A DNA stretch of 64,000 nucleotides from Lutraria lutraria (lineage: Eukaryota; Mollusca; Bivalvia; Venerida; Mactridae), in contig OZ026842.1 of NCBI GenBank assembly GCA_964023205.1, positions 36,967,501-37,031,500 on the forward strand. Direction: 5' to 3'. A model generated the notes under the pieces. It saw nothing but the letters and a program-made list of their open reading frames with translations, made no database searches and was not told the origin of the DNA. The translations under genes and the position numbers were made by a program. Position 1 is the stretch's first letter. Each line of letters begins with the position of its first letter. This document shows, one piece after another, positions 1-12,202 of this stretch.

Positions 1-1052
1 ATCATTTAATACAGATCATTATACCAAGTATCCGGAACCCCTGATGAATAATTTCTTTTTTAAAAAATAGTTTCTGCTGTCATTGTTACTAATCTGTATT
101 AATTCATAGACTTCATGGGAAGTCTGAAATAACAGTATACCGTAGGCAGTCTTTTGATTTCGGTTTCACAATCATTAGATAAGACAATGTCCATGTCCGG
201 GGGAAATACAACTGCACAAGATTATCAACAAGTTAAATGTTTATACGACGCAAACTTGCATCCGGCAATTGAATACTAGAATGTGGCCTATGTTACATTT
301 TTTATCAGAATGTGCGAAGTTTCAGATCACATGAATTTGTAATTTTGATTTAACTGACCCCAAAACTAAAGGGATCATCTGCTCGATCAAAAAGACAAGC
401 CATTGATGTTTCATGATCCTGGTCATATAGTTCTACAGTTCACGAGATACTCTATATGTAGTCCCTGTTTCCACCCTAAAAGTGACTTAATTATTCACTA
501 AGATCGGGGGAATGTATAACTTCGATATATCAGACGTTGCAATATCTACTGGAATACATTTAAGATATTTAAATAAAGTCTCCAATAAATAATATACTCC
601 GTTGTCCGAGGGTTTTAGACACTAACTTTTTGGACAGCCAGGCCAGTGGTCTTTTCAGCCTGAAATTTCAGTAAACCTGACCTCATAGTTACTCGACCAA
701 GTTACAAAACGAGAAAAAAGATAAAAATGTATAACAGAACTATTGTGTAATAATATAATACATGAAGAAAACCTGAACTGCAGACGGGTTTTCGACATTT
801 CAATACTGTCTGCTTGCCTACGGTGTAAACATACCGGAAAGAAAAAGAAGAAACACGCTGTCGGTAAAAACCTGGTATATCGGTCCCAAACACAAATTTT
901 CAACTGTAAAGTGACCATCTATGTCGAACCATAAATTGACCATCTACGTCGAACCAATTAAGTCATCAAAACAAATGTTCGCACCTATTCCAACAACAAG
1001 GACCTATATTAATTTCTCACCTGATCGGACATTTTTAGTAAAACGAACTCTC

Positions 1053-2270
1053 GTCAATTTTGGCAGCATATTAATAAGTACAGAAAAAAATCGAATCAGA
1101 ATAATATTAACATAAGTCTAAATGATTTTGAAGATCATTTTAGTAAACTCTCTAACACGCCAAATGATAGTGATTTTAATACTGATCGTCAACCTGTTGA
1201 TTCCACATAATTACAAATTGATCAACTTGATGCACCTTTTACTGATGATGAAATTAGCAATGCTATAGCTACTATGAGTATGCATAAAAGTTGTGATATT
1301 ACAAACAATGTTGCTGATTTTTTTATTGAAACAAATAAGTTTATTGTACCGTATCTCTCTAAAATATTCAACTATATATATGATAAAGGGATTTATCCAG
1401 ATTCTTGGTGTAAGGGATATATTATTCCCATACATAAGAAAGGCGATATAAATACGGCCTCTAACTATACGGCTAGCTAAAATATTTTCACTAGTGTTAA
1501 GGAACAGAATAAACAAATGGTGTGAATCTGAAAATATATTTTCAGAAGCTCAGTTTGGCTTCAAATGTTGCCGTTTTGGGTGAATTAGGCAGGTATCCAT
1601 TAAGGGTCATATGTAAAGAAAGGTGTTTAAAATACTGGATAAGAATTATGTCAAATCCTGATTCTCCAATCTATAGATCTTTTACAGATCAACTATATAG
1701 TATAAATGCGATGATATCCGGATGTTGGGTTTATAAAATTCAGTCAACACTTAATAGTTTAGGTTTTGGATATCTTTTTACAGACTTTCATTTTAAATAC
1801 AATTGTATGCCATTGTTTAAACAACGTTTAAGGGATCAATATATTCAGGAATGGAATGACATTTTAATCAACCAAAATAAAATGCATTATTACAGAAAAT
1901 TTAAAAAGGAATACAAGTATGAACCCTATCTAGATCTTGTAAAAAAATTGATAAATATATAAAGGAACTAACCCGATTCAGATTAAGTTCTCATAATCTA
2001 GAGATAGAATCAGGAAGATACAACAATATACTAAGAGAAAATCGCATCTGTAAATTATGTTCTATGAACCAAGTTGAATCCGAATATCACTTTTTCATGT
2101 GTTGTAATGCTTTCAACAACTTAAGAACAAAATATATCAAAAAATACATCTTGGCCTTCCATTAACAAATTTATTACGTTAATGTCTAAACAATCAAACA
2201 CAATATGTAACAATATTGCAAAATTCAGTTTTCTTGCTACGAAATGAAGATTAGAGAAATTAGAATTACT
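1053..2270 (+). pseudogene. LINE reverse transcriptase pseudogene, core deleted
   Basis: Reading the best frames in order gives a linker (QFW, then ISLNDFEDHF) ended by TAA at 1208-1210, then RT block 1 (PYLSKIFNYIYDKGIYPDSW, PIHKKGD, NYT). A frameshift near 1470 leads to SLVLRNRINKW and EAQFGFK near 1563. The palm with the catalytic YxDD is absent: sequence jumps to the 1522-1962 frame, which carries VAVLGELGRYPL and LKYW, typical of the LINE C-terminal region. A frameshift in an A-run near 1940 continues into LTRFRLSSHNLEIESGRY and a CKLC...H...C motif. The enzyme would copy LINE RNA at a nicked genomic site, but this copy cannot be active. Clade is by eye only. Confidence 0.8.
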
Positions 2271-2366
2271 TAATGCTGCTTAGTTAATCATGGATATTGT
2301 TTACACTGCTTCTTTATCATCATTTGTGTTAAATGTTTCTTGATTTAATGTTACTTAATTCTATTA

Positions 2367-2390
2367 GGGGGGGGGGGGGGGGGGGGGGGG
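2367..2390 (+). repeat. Poly-G tract (24 G)
   Basis: An uninterrupted run of 24 G inside the 3' region of the LINE fragment. Length is likely polymorphic and prone to sequencing error. Confidence 0.9.
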
Positions 2391-3082
2391 TAATATTATA
2401 TTCGTTCAAATATGTGTGCTTGCATTGATTTTGTTTATTTAAATTTTCAAAAATGCAAATGTATGTATATTGTATGTATTGAGAAGTATATATATAATCA
2501 TTATGTTTTTTCTATGTATACTATTTGTTTAAAAAAAACTGTTGTCTTGACCATCTTGACATGTGTATCAATTGTAAATGGTCAGAGGCCTTATATGCCG
2601 ATAGTACCAATAAACTTTAAGCTTTTAAGTATTGAGCTCCGAAATCGATATTTAATTAATGACAATTGCATAAACAAGTCAGTGTCCACGCTCGAGATTA
2701 GAAAATTATGTGTGAACATGTTTATAACGTTTTGTTTATTTGCATTTTTACGCAAATGTTGTATTACAGTACACCGACGATCGCTCCAAAATGTAATAAA
2801 CACAGCGAATTTCTCTAATAATTTATACATCGATGTTCGTTTAGATCGAACAATTTTTCTAAGTCTTTGAACTTCGATATAAAGAGTTTCGGCTGCATTT
2901 TCAAGAGCACGATCATTTGACTGGAACAGTAAACTATTGATTGTCGTTCGGACCTGTCTTAATGTCGAACCCTGTCGTCACAGTGATTACGGTTAAAGCG
3001 TAGTGCCCATATAAATACTAGTTCTCGTTACACATAGCGCACCAGGCAGAGTCAAATTCTCAGTCAATTGAAACCAGTTCTA

Positions 3083-3112
3083 TTGTACGGCGGCGGAAGC
3101 CCGCCGTACACT
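3083..3112. repeat. Short GC-rich hairpin in the centre of the inverted repeat
   Basis: The arms TGTACGGCGG and CCGCCGTACA form a perfect 10-bp stem around a loop of about 7 nt. It sits in the unpaired centre of the large inverted repeat. A related but degraded sequence, GTCGCCGTACA, occurs at 4616-4626. Confidence 0.6.
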
Positions 3113-4479
3113 CTGGTATGCTTATTTTTAAGTGGCAATGCAAAATCGCAACTTCTTGCACGAAGCAGATTACTGACAGTGCCCGAAATATTCCGAAATA
3201 TCCGCAATGGTCATCACGTGATATAAACAAAACAGAAATAGAGCGAGGTCACGTGTTACTCACACCAACTAGTGTTAGCTATATGACGCAGTCGCTATTT
3301 ATAGTCTAAGAATGGAGCGAGCTCGATAAACAACGACGGGAATGAATCTGTCCATCTGTCAATAAATGCAGCCGAAACTCTTTATATCAAAGGACTTAGG
3401 AAAAATTGTTCGATCTAAATGAACTTCGTCGTATAAATTATTAGAGAAATTCGCTGTGTTTATTACATTTTGGAGCGATCGTCGGTGTGTTGTAATAATC
3501 ATTTAATCGTGTTATAAGATACGGAACACGGTATTTATACGTTTCGATGTATTTATTTTAGCAACATGTCGCAAATAAACAAAACATTATAAACATATTC
3601 ACACAGACTAATTTTATAATCGCGAGCGTGGACACTGACTTGTTTACGCAATTGTCATTAATTAAATATCTATTTCGGAGCTCAATACAAAAAATGTCCG
3701 ATCAGGTGAGAAATGATGACTTAATTGGTTCGACATAGACGGTCACTTTATGGTTCGATATAGATGGTCACTTTACATCTATGTTTGGGACCGTTATACC
3801 AGGTTTTTACGACAACGTACCCTCAGACAACGGAGTATATTATTTTTGGAGACTTTATTTAAATATTTTATATGCATTCCAGCAGATATTGCAACGTCTG
3901 ATACATCGAGGTGACAGTTTCCCCTGATTTTAATTTTAGGGTGGAAACAGGGACTACATATAGAGTACCTTGTGAACTGTAGAACCATATGACCAGATTC
4001 ATGAGATTCATGAAACATCAACGGCTTGTATTTTTGATGGAGTAGATGATCATTTTAGTTTCGGGATCAGTTAAGTCAAAATAACAAATTCGTTTGATCT
4101 GAAACTTCGCACATCCTGATAAAAAATGCTACATAGGCCACATTCTAGTATTGAATTGCCGGATGCGATTTTGCGCCGTACAAACATTTAACTTGTATAA
4201 CTATTGACACGTTTCACAATAATTTATTAGTGTTTGACCATGACGAGACGACAAACGATATGAAACAGCTATTCGCTGAATGTCACGTGATCATCGAGGC
4301 TATAAGCGTGTTCTATTAACAATTTGGATATTACACAGTATGTATGTACACATGAACACCACTTAAAAAAGTAGTATTGGTTCATCCTCAGTAATATCGC
4401 ACAATGCTTGATAGTGTACTAAATTCAACGCCATGTGCGTTTACCACAGAACTGTACTCGGTTCGTTTATTGACAGATG

Positions 4480-4640
4480 CGCAGAATCATTCCCGTATCC
4501 TTGCAGTTGTTTATCAAATTCGCTCTATTTCTGTTTTGTTTATATTTTGCTTCGCTGTAAGAAGTTGCGATTTTGCATTGCGCTTTAGAAATAGGCATTC
4601 CATATATATATATATCGTCGCCGTACAATAAAAGCCAGCG
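4480..4640 (-). repeat. Degraded inverted copy of the inverted-repeat centre
   Basis: On the opposite strand this matches 3090-3350, with shared blocks CGCTCTATTTCTGTTTTG and AAGTTGCGATTTTGCATTG, and with an internal deletion relative to that centre. It lies outside the right arm, so the family has at least two overlapping copies here. Confidence 0.6.
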
Positions 4641-5385
4641 ATGCTTCCTCGAATACTCTAATAGCAACTGTCTCTCCAAATACGCTCTGACCATTGTCAT
4701 CTCATACAAGATGTTTTCAATACAGTAGCACATAGATATTATAACAAAACTGTAAAATAGTCCAACAACGACATAACAAAATATACTTATATTAAATGGA
4801 GAACTTAATTTCTCTGTCTAGAACATACCCGAAGTTGTTCTGTAAGTGGCGCATTTCGGATTTCACCAAGTTTCGAATGGTTGACCGATATATCGGCATT
4901 TTTATTCCTAGCAATGTGATTCCGTGGCCAGGAAGATCTTCAAAATCCACAAAATTAAATCACTAGCAAAATTTAATGAATTCATAGTATTTAGTAAGTG
5001 TTTGCATGTCATAGAATGTAAATCGATACCCGATCTTAATGATGGGGTCTGCAGACGCATTTCCTATTCTAAATGATTCTGACGCACAGTATAACTATTC
5101 AAGTTCGTGCCTACTATGATTCTTATCAGCTGTAGGCAACTTTCTCTAAATGCATACCATTGGTAATATTGATCAACTTAAAACATGTCATCATAGAAAG
5201 ATAAGTCTATGAAACGACGCCTATTTTGGCAGATTTAGCAGATCGTAAAACATTCTAGCCTTCCATTGAATACTTTGATAGTTAACCATACAGTGTCTGG
5301 GGATGTAAACAAGTTTACGTTTTTGTTTCACATAAGAGATTGTGATAAAAAAAGATAATGCTTCTAAGCATTGAAAAAAGATATA
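4640..5385. other. No feature seen
   Basis: AT-rich sequence. No coding frame, RNA gene or recognisable repeat was found. Confidence 0.5.
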
Positions 5386-5386
5386 C

Positions 5387-5671
5387 TTGGATTATGGCTC
5401 CCCAAATTACCCCCGTGTCTCATTTCGAAAACATCAACAAAAGGAAAACACTAGTGATGAGATAAAAAGCCAGACAGTAAACATGATAAAGGACATTCTC
5501 CGATCAGTAATCTTCAAAAGTGAAATCTTACATTGTGACAGTTTCAATAATAAGACCACGACGTCTCATTATGTAACTAAAAACGTGCACATTGAAGCTG
5601 TAAAAAGTGAGTCCAATTTACAATGTACACGCCACCAAACGGTATGTTTATGTTCCAACACTATTCATTAA
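5387..5671 (+). CDS. Hypothetical 94-residue frame, possible exon
   Basis: An open frame of 94 codons starting MDYGSPNYPR, with polar composition and no domain I recognise. A donor-like AAA|GTGAGT sequence at about 5604-5612 could end an exon inside the frame. No acceptor, promoter or second exon is visible, and a frame this long is expected by chance in 64 kb. It is listed only because nothing else explains the interval. Confidence 0.12.
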   Translation: MDYGSPNYPRVSFRKHQQKENTSDEIKSQTVNMIKDILRSVIFKSEILHCDSFNNKTTTSHYVTKNVHIEAVKSESNLQCTRHQTVCLCSNTIH

Positions 5672-5753
5672 TTCATTACGAACATAAATGCAATTTGTCC
5701 GAGTAATAAATTCAATTGATGTATATGGTGATATTAAATTACATTATCTATAT

Positions 5754-5910
5754 ACAGTACAACCTCCTCAGAGCGGCCCTCTGTAGAGCAACAATCTCTC
5801 TATAACAACACCTTCAAATTTCCCTTTAGGTGATACTTACAATAAATTTAACCTCTGTAGAGCAACAACCTCTAAACAACAGGGTTGTTGCTCTACAGAA
5901 GTTGTGCTGT
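5754..5910. mobile_element. Small TIR element, GAGCAACAACC family, copy 1
   Basis: The ends ACAGTACAACCT and, inverted, ACAGCACAACTT form short TIRs. Inside are two CTCTGTAGAGCAACAA blocks about 75 bp apart, that is, one unit plus a partial one. The second pairs with GGTTGTTGCTCTACAG in a perfect 16-bp stem (5855-5898). Same family as 6831-7000 and the 20-unit copy at 37606-39275. Non-autonomous. Confidence 0.65.
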
Positions 5911-5999
5911 AATTATATATACAATATATTTACTGTAAGATATAACGTAAACCAATCATTCATTTTCATCCATTAATACGTAGCTGTTAAACATATAAT

Positions 6000-6830
6000 T
6001 CCGTTCAGTATAATCGTTTTTTTTTGTTAGTCCCTCAGTGATATGGTCTAGACTTTAGATTAAATGTTGATTATACATTATTGTGTTCAATCATGACATA
6101 TCAAGAAAGTAAGTAGACGTTACTATGAATTTTATTTTCTACATCGATCTCTTAAACCTTCAGATACGTAAAGCAATATAACCACAGATTACAAAAAGGT
6201 GGTCACATAGCAGAGATAAGAGATTATGAATTCAGGCGTACTGTACGTTATCTTATAGAACAAATAAGCAATATTAACATTGAATAAGTGCACCATGTCA
6301 TTTTTCATGAACATGACTTTCTAATATCAACCTGGATTTAAGTTTTATTAGAATAAATTGGAAGTTTAGTGAATCAGCTAGATTAGTTAAATGCGATTCT
6401 TAAACATTAAATAATCATGTCATTATCGGACTTCCAAGGGCAATGTCCAGACAATTGTAATATTCATTAATAAACCGATGTCAAGATGTTTCTGATGCAG
6501 AAAAAGTAAACAAGTTATATGGATTTGTGCCCGATTCAAACAACATTATAGTTCACCTCGCCACGTTAATAAGTGTGTTCTCCGCTTGAAACAGTCAATA
6601 CTTTGTAACAAATCACTCGACACAATGATGGGTTACTAATGACCTTCACACAATGACGCCATTCAGTACGTTACAGAGAACATTTACCATGGCCATGGTT
6701 CGAACTCACAAACCCATACTCCGTAGACCCAACTCTCTCTCTCTCTCTACGAAGCTAAGAGTGCTCGAATTTCAGACATGATTATAAAACATTATCGATA
6801 CTTCTACACAAACATCTGTGCAAGTTACAC
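6000..6830. other. No gene seen; CT microsatellite
   Basis: AT-rich sequence with a short (CT)n run at about 6731-6747. It is preceded by GGTTCGAACTC near 6697, which resembles a tRNA B box, but no matching A box was found. Confidence 0.4.
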
Positions 6831-7000
6831 ACAGCACAACCTCTCCAGAGTGGCACTCTCTTGATCAACAATCTGCTTTCAACAACATCATGATTCTTCC
6901 CTACTGTACAATTTAAATATTAATTAAACCTCTGTAGAACAACAACCTCTCAACAACAACATAAGTTTGCTTCTCTCAAAGGGTGTTGCCTTGGAGATAC
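6831..7000. mobile_element. Small TIR element, GAGCAACAACC family, copy 2
   Basis: Begins ACAGCACAACCTCTCCAGAG and ends GGGTGTTGCCTTGGAGATAC, echoing the ends of the copy at 37606-39275. It holds about one internal unit. The ends are more diverged than in the other copies. Confidence 0.6.
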
Positions 7001-7012
7001 ATAATGTATGTA

Positions 7013-7130
7013 TTTTCTAGACGAATTATACTTGTATTTCTTTATTATAGCTGTTTGCGAGTACTTACTGTAGTGTCTATTACTAGTTTGGCTAATCCTG
7101 GCCACTTGATTGGCTAATGGTGATGACTGA
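7013..7130 (-). repeat. Fragment of the TTAA-flanked element at 60521-61270
   Basis: The reverse complement of about 60616-60740 matches here, with shared blocks TATAGCTGTTTGCGAGTA and TTTGGCTAATCCTGGCCA. The element's termini are absent, so this is an internal relic. It lies directly beside the TIR element ending near 7000. Confidence 0.65.
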
Positions 7131-7134
7131 ATCT

Positions 7135-10100
7135 ATTAATAGTTTACAGGTAAGTAAGTCATGAAGCCATTGCCTAGATAAGTTGTTGTGTGGCTATTTG
7201 AAGTTCAATGTGCTTGTATGATAGTGCTCAGATTTATGGTGAATTCGTTAACATTTAGGGTTGATTCTATTTGATTGATGTTGGGTATGATATAACCATG
7301 TGCTTGTGAACTATATACACGAATTTATCAATTTGTAAAATACTCATGATTGTCATTATAATGTGTATTACTCATATCATGTTAATATTTTATACCCTTG
7401 GATTGAATTAAATATACAGACAATATCCTTTATGAAAAAAGCAACTTCATACAAAAAACATAAACCAATATGCTTCTTGAAATTCGTCTACCTATAACGT
7501 TTTGTTATAGTTTTTCTTGTTATTATCTCCAATGCAGGAAAGATCATAAATTATGAATTGTACGATACACACTCGCACATTATTCCTGAATAGTAATGGT
7601 GACCCCTGGTAATCAGCATCTTGCTTAAAAGAAAATACAACATGGCGAATAATGCAGGTGTATATGTATATGGTTGGTAAATGTTGATGCAAGTACTGGA
7701 AAACAACATAATTTTGATGAAAATAATAGACTACTTGACAAAATATTGAGAAGTAAAAAACAACCAAAGGGATAAAAATACATTTCCACTACAAGAGCCG
7801 TAAACAAGGCGTCAATCAGTTCTCTGAATATATAAAACATATTTTTTTCTGAAAGATTTCGTAATGTTCATACACATTCGTTATTTATTTCTATAACTAG
7901 ACTAACTTCTTACAGATTTATAACCTTTGCGAACACAAAAATAGCAAACAAATCACAATTTTCAGGCTAACGACCTTTGCTAGATCAAAACACACATTTT
8001 AAAGCTTCAATTCCACCAATTTCTCTTGTACCAGTCATTGTAAGTTTTTTATCTAGCTATTTACCAAGAGATATGAAAAATAAATAAAGAGAACTGGTCC
8101 GTAAGGCTGATAATGTCCTTAGAATACATTGAATAAATTCATTTTTTGCCCATGCTAGACTGGTATTGTTAAATATACTGATGCAGTACATTTAAATAGT
8201 GGATTTCTTGAAAAGTTGCAGATTGGTCTATCAATTACAATTGCCAAAAACAATAAACCTGTTTCTCTGCAGTTGACATTCACTATTGTTTGTTAAAGAC
8301 GATTTTAATCCAGTTAGCTAGAAAAGATTCCAATAATACATTTTACAGTAGATTCGAAGACGTTTTAGTTTAAACTGAGATACCAGTCTACCAGTCCGGA
8401 ATATCACCAAATATTTTAAACCTACTCGGAATTGTGAGAGTTTGCCATCCTTTCCTGATGCCAGGTGACCTAAACAATATCATAATATGCAAAATCACAT
8501 ATTAACAGAGGAAGCATGTTGTTAGAGAGCACAGATTTAAAACAATGCAAACTACAGATTTATTCAGAAACCTCCCTTTTACTTTTCTTCAACAAACAAT
8601 GTATAAATCAATTGTTGTGTTACTACACGAGTGTATAAATCATTACATATCTCTTGATTTAACAATTCTTTGGGGATATTCAGGTATTATACTCAGTCTA
8701 CACAGAAAACATTTTGTTGAAATAATTCCGCTTGATAGAGTTAAGCTGATTTAAGTAACAGATTGGTCTACATTTAAAGTACATACAATTAAATCACAAA
8801 AAGCTAAAGAAAATGGCAGTGGACTTTCCGACAATTGAGTCTATGGGCTGTTCACAAGCTTTAGATAGTATATTTTGCAAATTATGTGGATACGGACTTC
8901 GAGTGAATAGTTATGGTCCCAGAATTGCAATTCCTCGCCCCTCAGCACTATGAATCCGAATCCCACCGGGATCAGAAAAAATCCCATGTCTGGAAACTGT
9001 CCAGGTAAGGTCGATGATTCTGCCAAGGAATGATTATGTCTAGGGTCTTTCTTTACCTTTAAATATTGCAAGTCGTCGAAGGACATTGACATTAGGTCCG
9101 ACGTTTAACCATTGAAATTTGTGCTGAGGCAATGTCACTAAATGATCAATGTAGATTGTTTGACGTCATATACTCATCCATGTTATCTTGAAATGCTAAG
9201 TATTCTTTCTATTGAAGTATAAGCACAGTTTCTTTGCAAGTTGAACAAAACAAACATGAATGACCAATTTGAAAATACGAGTATGCGGTCTTTATCATAA
9301 AAGGGTTTGAAGTGGATTCTAAGTGAAAAGAACCTTTCTTTCGTTAATAATTGAAATAAACACATACTAATGTATAACATTAAACCACTCGTTCTGTGAT
9401 TAAGTATATTTCATCTGCTTTCAAAAGTTATAGAAAAAGGAGCGTCATAAACCATATCAATTGACTCCAGGGATAAAATATTCTTTAGATAAATCAATTG
9501 TAATTTACTCGAAACACCTGGTGTTTCTTTATTGGATTTTACCTTTTTTAGAAGACATAAATAATTAATTGAAAATAAAACTGATAATAAATAAATCATA
9601 TTTTTGTGGTCGCAATTTAAGTAAAATACATCTGGGTGATATTTATGAGACACAAGAATAAGAAATAAAAAATACAGGAACAAGCTGGAAGAGTTTAGTA
9701 GATAAATATTGCGAATTAAGTTTCTGTCAGATTTTTTTCAGATGATACCACGATCACAGTAGTTTTTGAGCTATTTCGTTACATATTTGATATTACTGTT
9801 TATGACTTTCTGAACATTCGCAAGAGTTCAGGTAAAAACGTATCAGGTTGCAAAGTTTCTATTAGAGTATTGTTGAACTGCATGCAATTGTATTAAGATT
9901 TCATTACGAGCAGGTAGTTCCATACATTTCCCATACATAAATACATGCTCCAAGCAATATCAAAACAATATCCATTAACGGTCTATTCGATGATCAGATT
10001 TACGTACATTGTGTAAAGTTTGATAATAAAACACTCAGACAGTCTACGAAAAATTGTTGTTATATAACGTATCAAATTAAGAGGAATGCTTCAAGCTACC

Positions 10101-10460
10101 TAGCTAGACAAATCAAAACACTGAGAGTACTGTCAGAAGCGAAAGTTAAAATGTTTTACGTAATACTTGATAGATGTGCATTAGAAAACACCAAAATTAT
10201 CGACTTACTCTAGGCCACAATGTTACAAGCCGAAATATATTAATTGTTTGGAGTAATAGTTTTCTCAAAGGGAAGTGTCAGTTAGGGTCCAAGGTAATGA
10301 AGACATGTGGTTGGGGTCCACTTGTTATGCTCCTAGTTTTGTTAAAGTTAATAGTAAACCCATACCACCATTTTATGTCCACTGTAAAAGCATATTTGAC
10401 CCTTGAAACGTCATAGTTTTATGTTATGATATAGTTAGTATACTCCAAACATACGGGTCA
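7135..10460. other. No gene or clear repeat seen
   Basis: AT-rich sequence with only short chance frames. About 8920-9010 has a faint SINE-like look on the minus strand (GTGGGATTCGGATTC) but lacks a convincing head or tail. Confidence 0.4.
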
Positions 10461-10461
10461 A

Positions 10462-10528
10462 TTCTTTAGCGATGTCGTTGGGTGTCCGCCTACAGTGCTA
10501 TGGATCCTGGTTCGAAATAATTATGAAA
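10462..10528 (+). repeat. Degraded tRNA-derived SINE head
   Basis: TGTCGTTGGGTGTCCGCCTA followed by ATCCTGGTTCGAAAT resembles an A-box/B-box pair of a tRNA-derived SINE with B-box core GGTTCGA. No body or tail can be followed downstream. Confidence 0.35.
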
Positions 10529-10859
10529 ACGTCTTGAAGACAGTCACACAGGTTGTTTATAAGTCTGGTGTAATAATGTTAGAGTTATGTCATTTATGTT
10601 AAGAGTTACTTTTAACAAAGATATATTACCCGGTATGCAAACTAATCTCGCAAATGAGAGGTTAATTTTGCGAGATCGAGTCCATTCCGTCCTTTATATC
10701 TATCCAGTAGGCAGAGTTACGGTTTATAACGGAACCTCACTCTGCTAACTTGTGTCCTCGTCCTGCTGGTATCCTTTAACGATTACAATGCGTATAGCAG
10801 CGATACGCACTTTTGATTCTTCTGCTCGGATCGCCCTTATTTATGAAACTTTTGTGCGG

Positions 10860-11020
10860 ATGAATACTTAGTTATTAAATTTGTTAGTTTTACATGTTGA
10901 ATTCTAAAAAACAATATTTCAAAATCAACAGAATCCTGCAATATATTCAACTTGTGTCAGAACTGCAGTGTAGACTTCTACAGCCTGTGGACTTATTTTA
11001 CATGTAAGAGGCGTCAGGTG
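10860..11020 (+). repeat. Dispersed repeat, partner at 61765-61930
   Basis: A direct match to 61765-61930, most clearly ACAGAATCCTGCAATATAT, preceded in both by AATACTTA...TTGTTAG and followed by CAGAACTGCA or CAAAACTGCA and GTCAGTGTAG-like sequence. Moderately diverged. No family recognised. Confidence 0.6.
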
Positions 11021-11388
11021 AATGTAATAAGACAATTCAGTATGTCACTTTAGAAGTTCCGCTTCTGCAAACGTATAAATATTCTTACATCTCATACTAG
11101 AATCTAGACATATTTATAATGAGGATAATTATATTATTCCTAATAGAAGCCCAATTCTAAATATATTTTTGTTTTAGTCACGTATTCTGAGACACAGGTT
11201 TATGCGCAACTAATTGTCACGTGGAAAAATAATTTCGTTATGATTATTCCACGACAGATTGTTCATTCTTATCCATCCGTTAGCGCCACTACGCACTGAT
11301 CTTCTTGAACGATCATATAACTTACTGTCGTTTCCCATAGAAGAGGTGTATTTAATTTTCGAGCTTTTCTCAATTAGTAATGATTTAA

Positions 11389-11745
11389 AGGGGCATACCC
11401 TACAACTTGGTGCATCTAGAATCAAGGCAAAATGATGATAAATTAGAAGCTTGTAAAGAAAAAAGCCGACGAAGAAAGTTTCAGCCAAAAATTCATCCAA
11501 TTAAAATAAAATCACAAAAAATATTAGTTTCCATAAAAGATCGGAAACTCTTAGGAATGTGTTGTACGATTTTTGGGTGGAAGTGATTTATTATTCATAG
11601 CTATGATTTTTGCGGCTAGTACCTAAACTAGTCATTTTATGACCAAAGTTCTTCTTGCAATTATCCATTATATCTTGTTTTACGTATAAATCTAACACAT
11701 TTTTACACTTTCACAGAATGTTTGTCAGTTGTAGGGCATGTCCCT
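11389..11745. mobile_element. MITE with TTAA target duplication
   Basis: The element starts AGGGGCATACCCTACAACTT and its inverted end reads AGGGACATGCCCTACAACTG, giving imperfect TIRs of about 19 bp. Both sides are flanked by TTAA (11385-11388 and 11746-11749). The 357-bp interior has no transposase. TTAA duplications are made by piggyBac- and Kolobok-type transposases. The AGGG start fits Kolobok better than piggyBac, which usually starts CCC. That assignment is inference. Confidence 0.8.
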
Positions 11746-12202
11746 TTAAGATGTTACTTGGAAATTGTATTCTGTATAATTCACAAATAAAAGAACAAAT
11801 TACCATCGTCAAGAATTATCTTTGAAGTAAAATTTATATTGATAATACATTGTACATGTTTACTGTTCAAAATCCTCGGAATTAATTTAATAAGATCTCG
11901 GTCGTCAAATAAATACATATTAGATATTTATGTTTCTAGTTGGTTATGACATTTATGTATTCAATATGTTACAGTAACAGACAATAAAAAATATCCTTAT
12001 GTAGCAATGTTTTCTCTTCCTTTGAAAATAATAAGTCACATTTTCAAAATGAGGATATGTACGTATACTAAGTAATAGGCTTATACAAATGATAAATTGA
12101 CTCATTAAAACATAATGTATTGTGTCATAAATTACAAATAAAGAATAAAGATGCTTTTCAGAAGATTATTTCACTGTAAAATATTTAGCAGTCCACTATT
12201 AA

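Larger units (their letters stand above)
1040..2620 (+). mobile_element. 5'-truncated CR1/L2-like LINE fragment
   Basis: A non-LTR retrotransposon inserted in the left arm of the surrounding inverted repeat. It begins in the endonuclease-RT linker, with residues QFW followed by ISLNDFEDHF. It keeps the first RT block and the C-terminal CxxC/H/C region, and ends after a 3' tail finishing ACCAATAAA near 2615. The uninterrupted partner arm (near 3690-3700) gives the empty site, and TTTTTAGTA/TTTTAAGTA flanking the insert is a plausible imperfect target-site duplication. A run of 24 G lies in the 3' part. The coding region has stops, frameshifts and a deletion. Confidence 0.82.
216..4206. repeat. 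Large inverted repeat (foldback-like) with LINE-split left arm
   Basis: The reverse complement of 3361-4206 can be followed through 216-612, then 863-1039, then 2621-2900. The left arm is therefore interrupted twice, by about 250 bp at 613-862 and by a LINE at about 1040-2620. The unpaired centre is about 2900-3360. Shared landmarks include TCCGGCAATT near the outer end, CCCTGTTTCCACCCTAAA, and AGAGTTTCGGCTGCA at the inner end. Identity looks high but imperfect, so the arms are an old duplication and not an exact assembly echo. No transposase is visible. The superfamily is unknown and no target-site duplication was identified. Confidence 0.75.

Noticed and set aside
2412..2870. 152-codon frame after the poly-G run
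   Set aside because: It starts in the LINE 3' tail and crosses its boundary into the inverted-repeat arm, so it is a chance frame.
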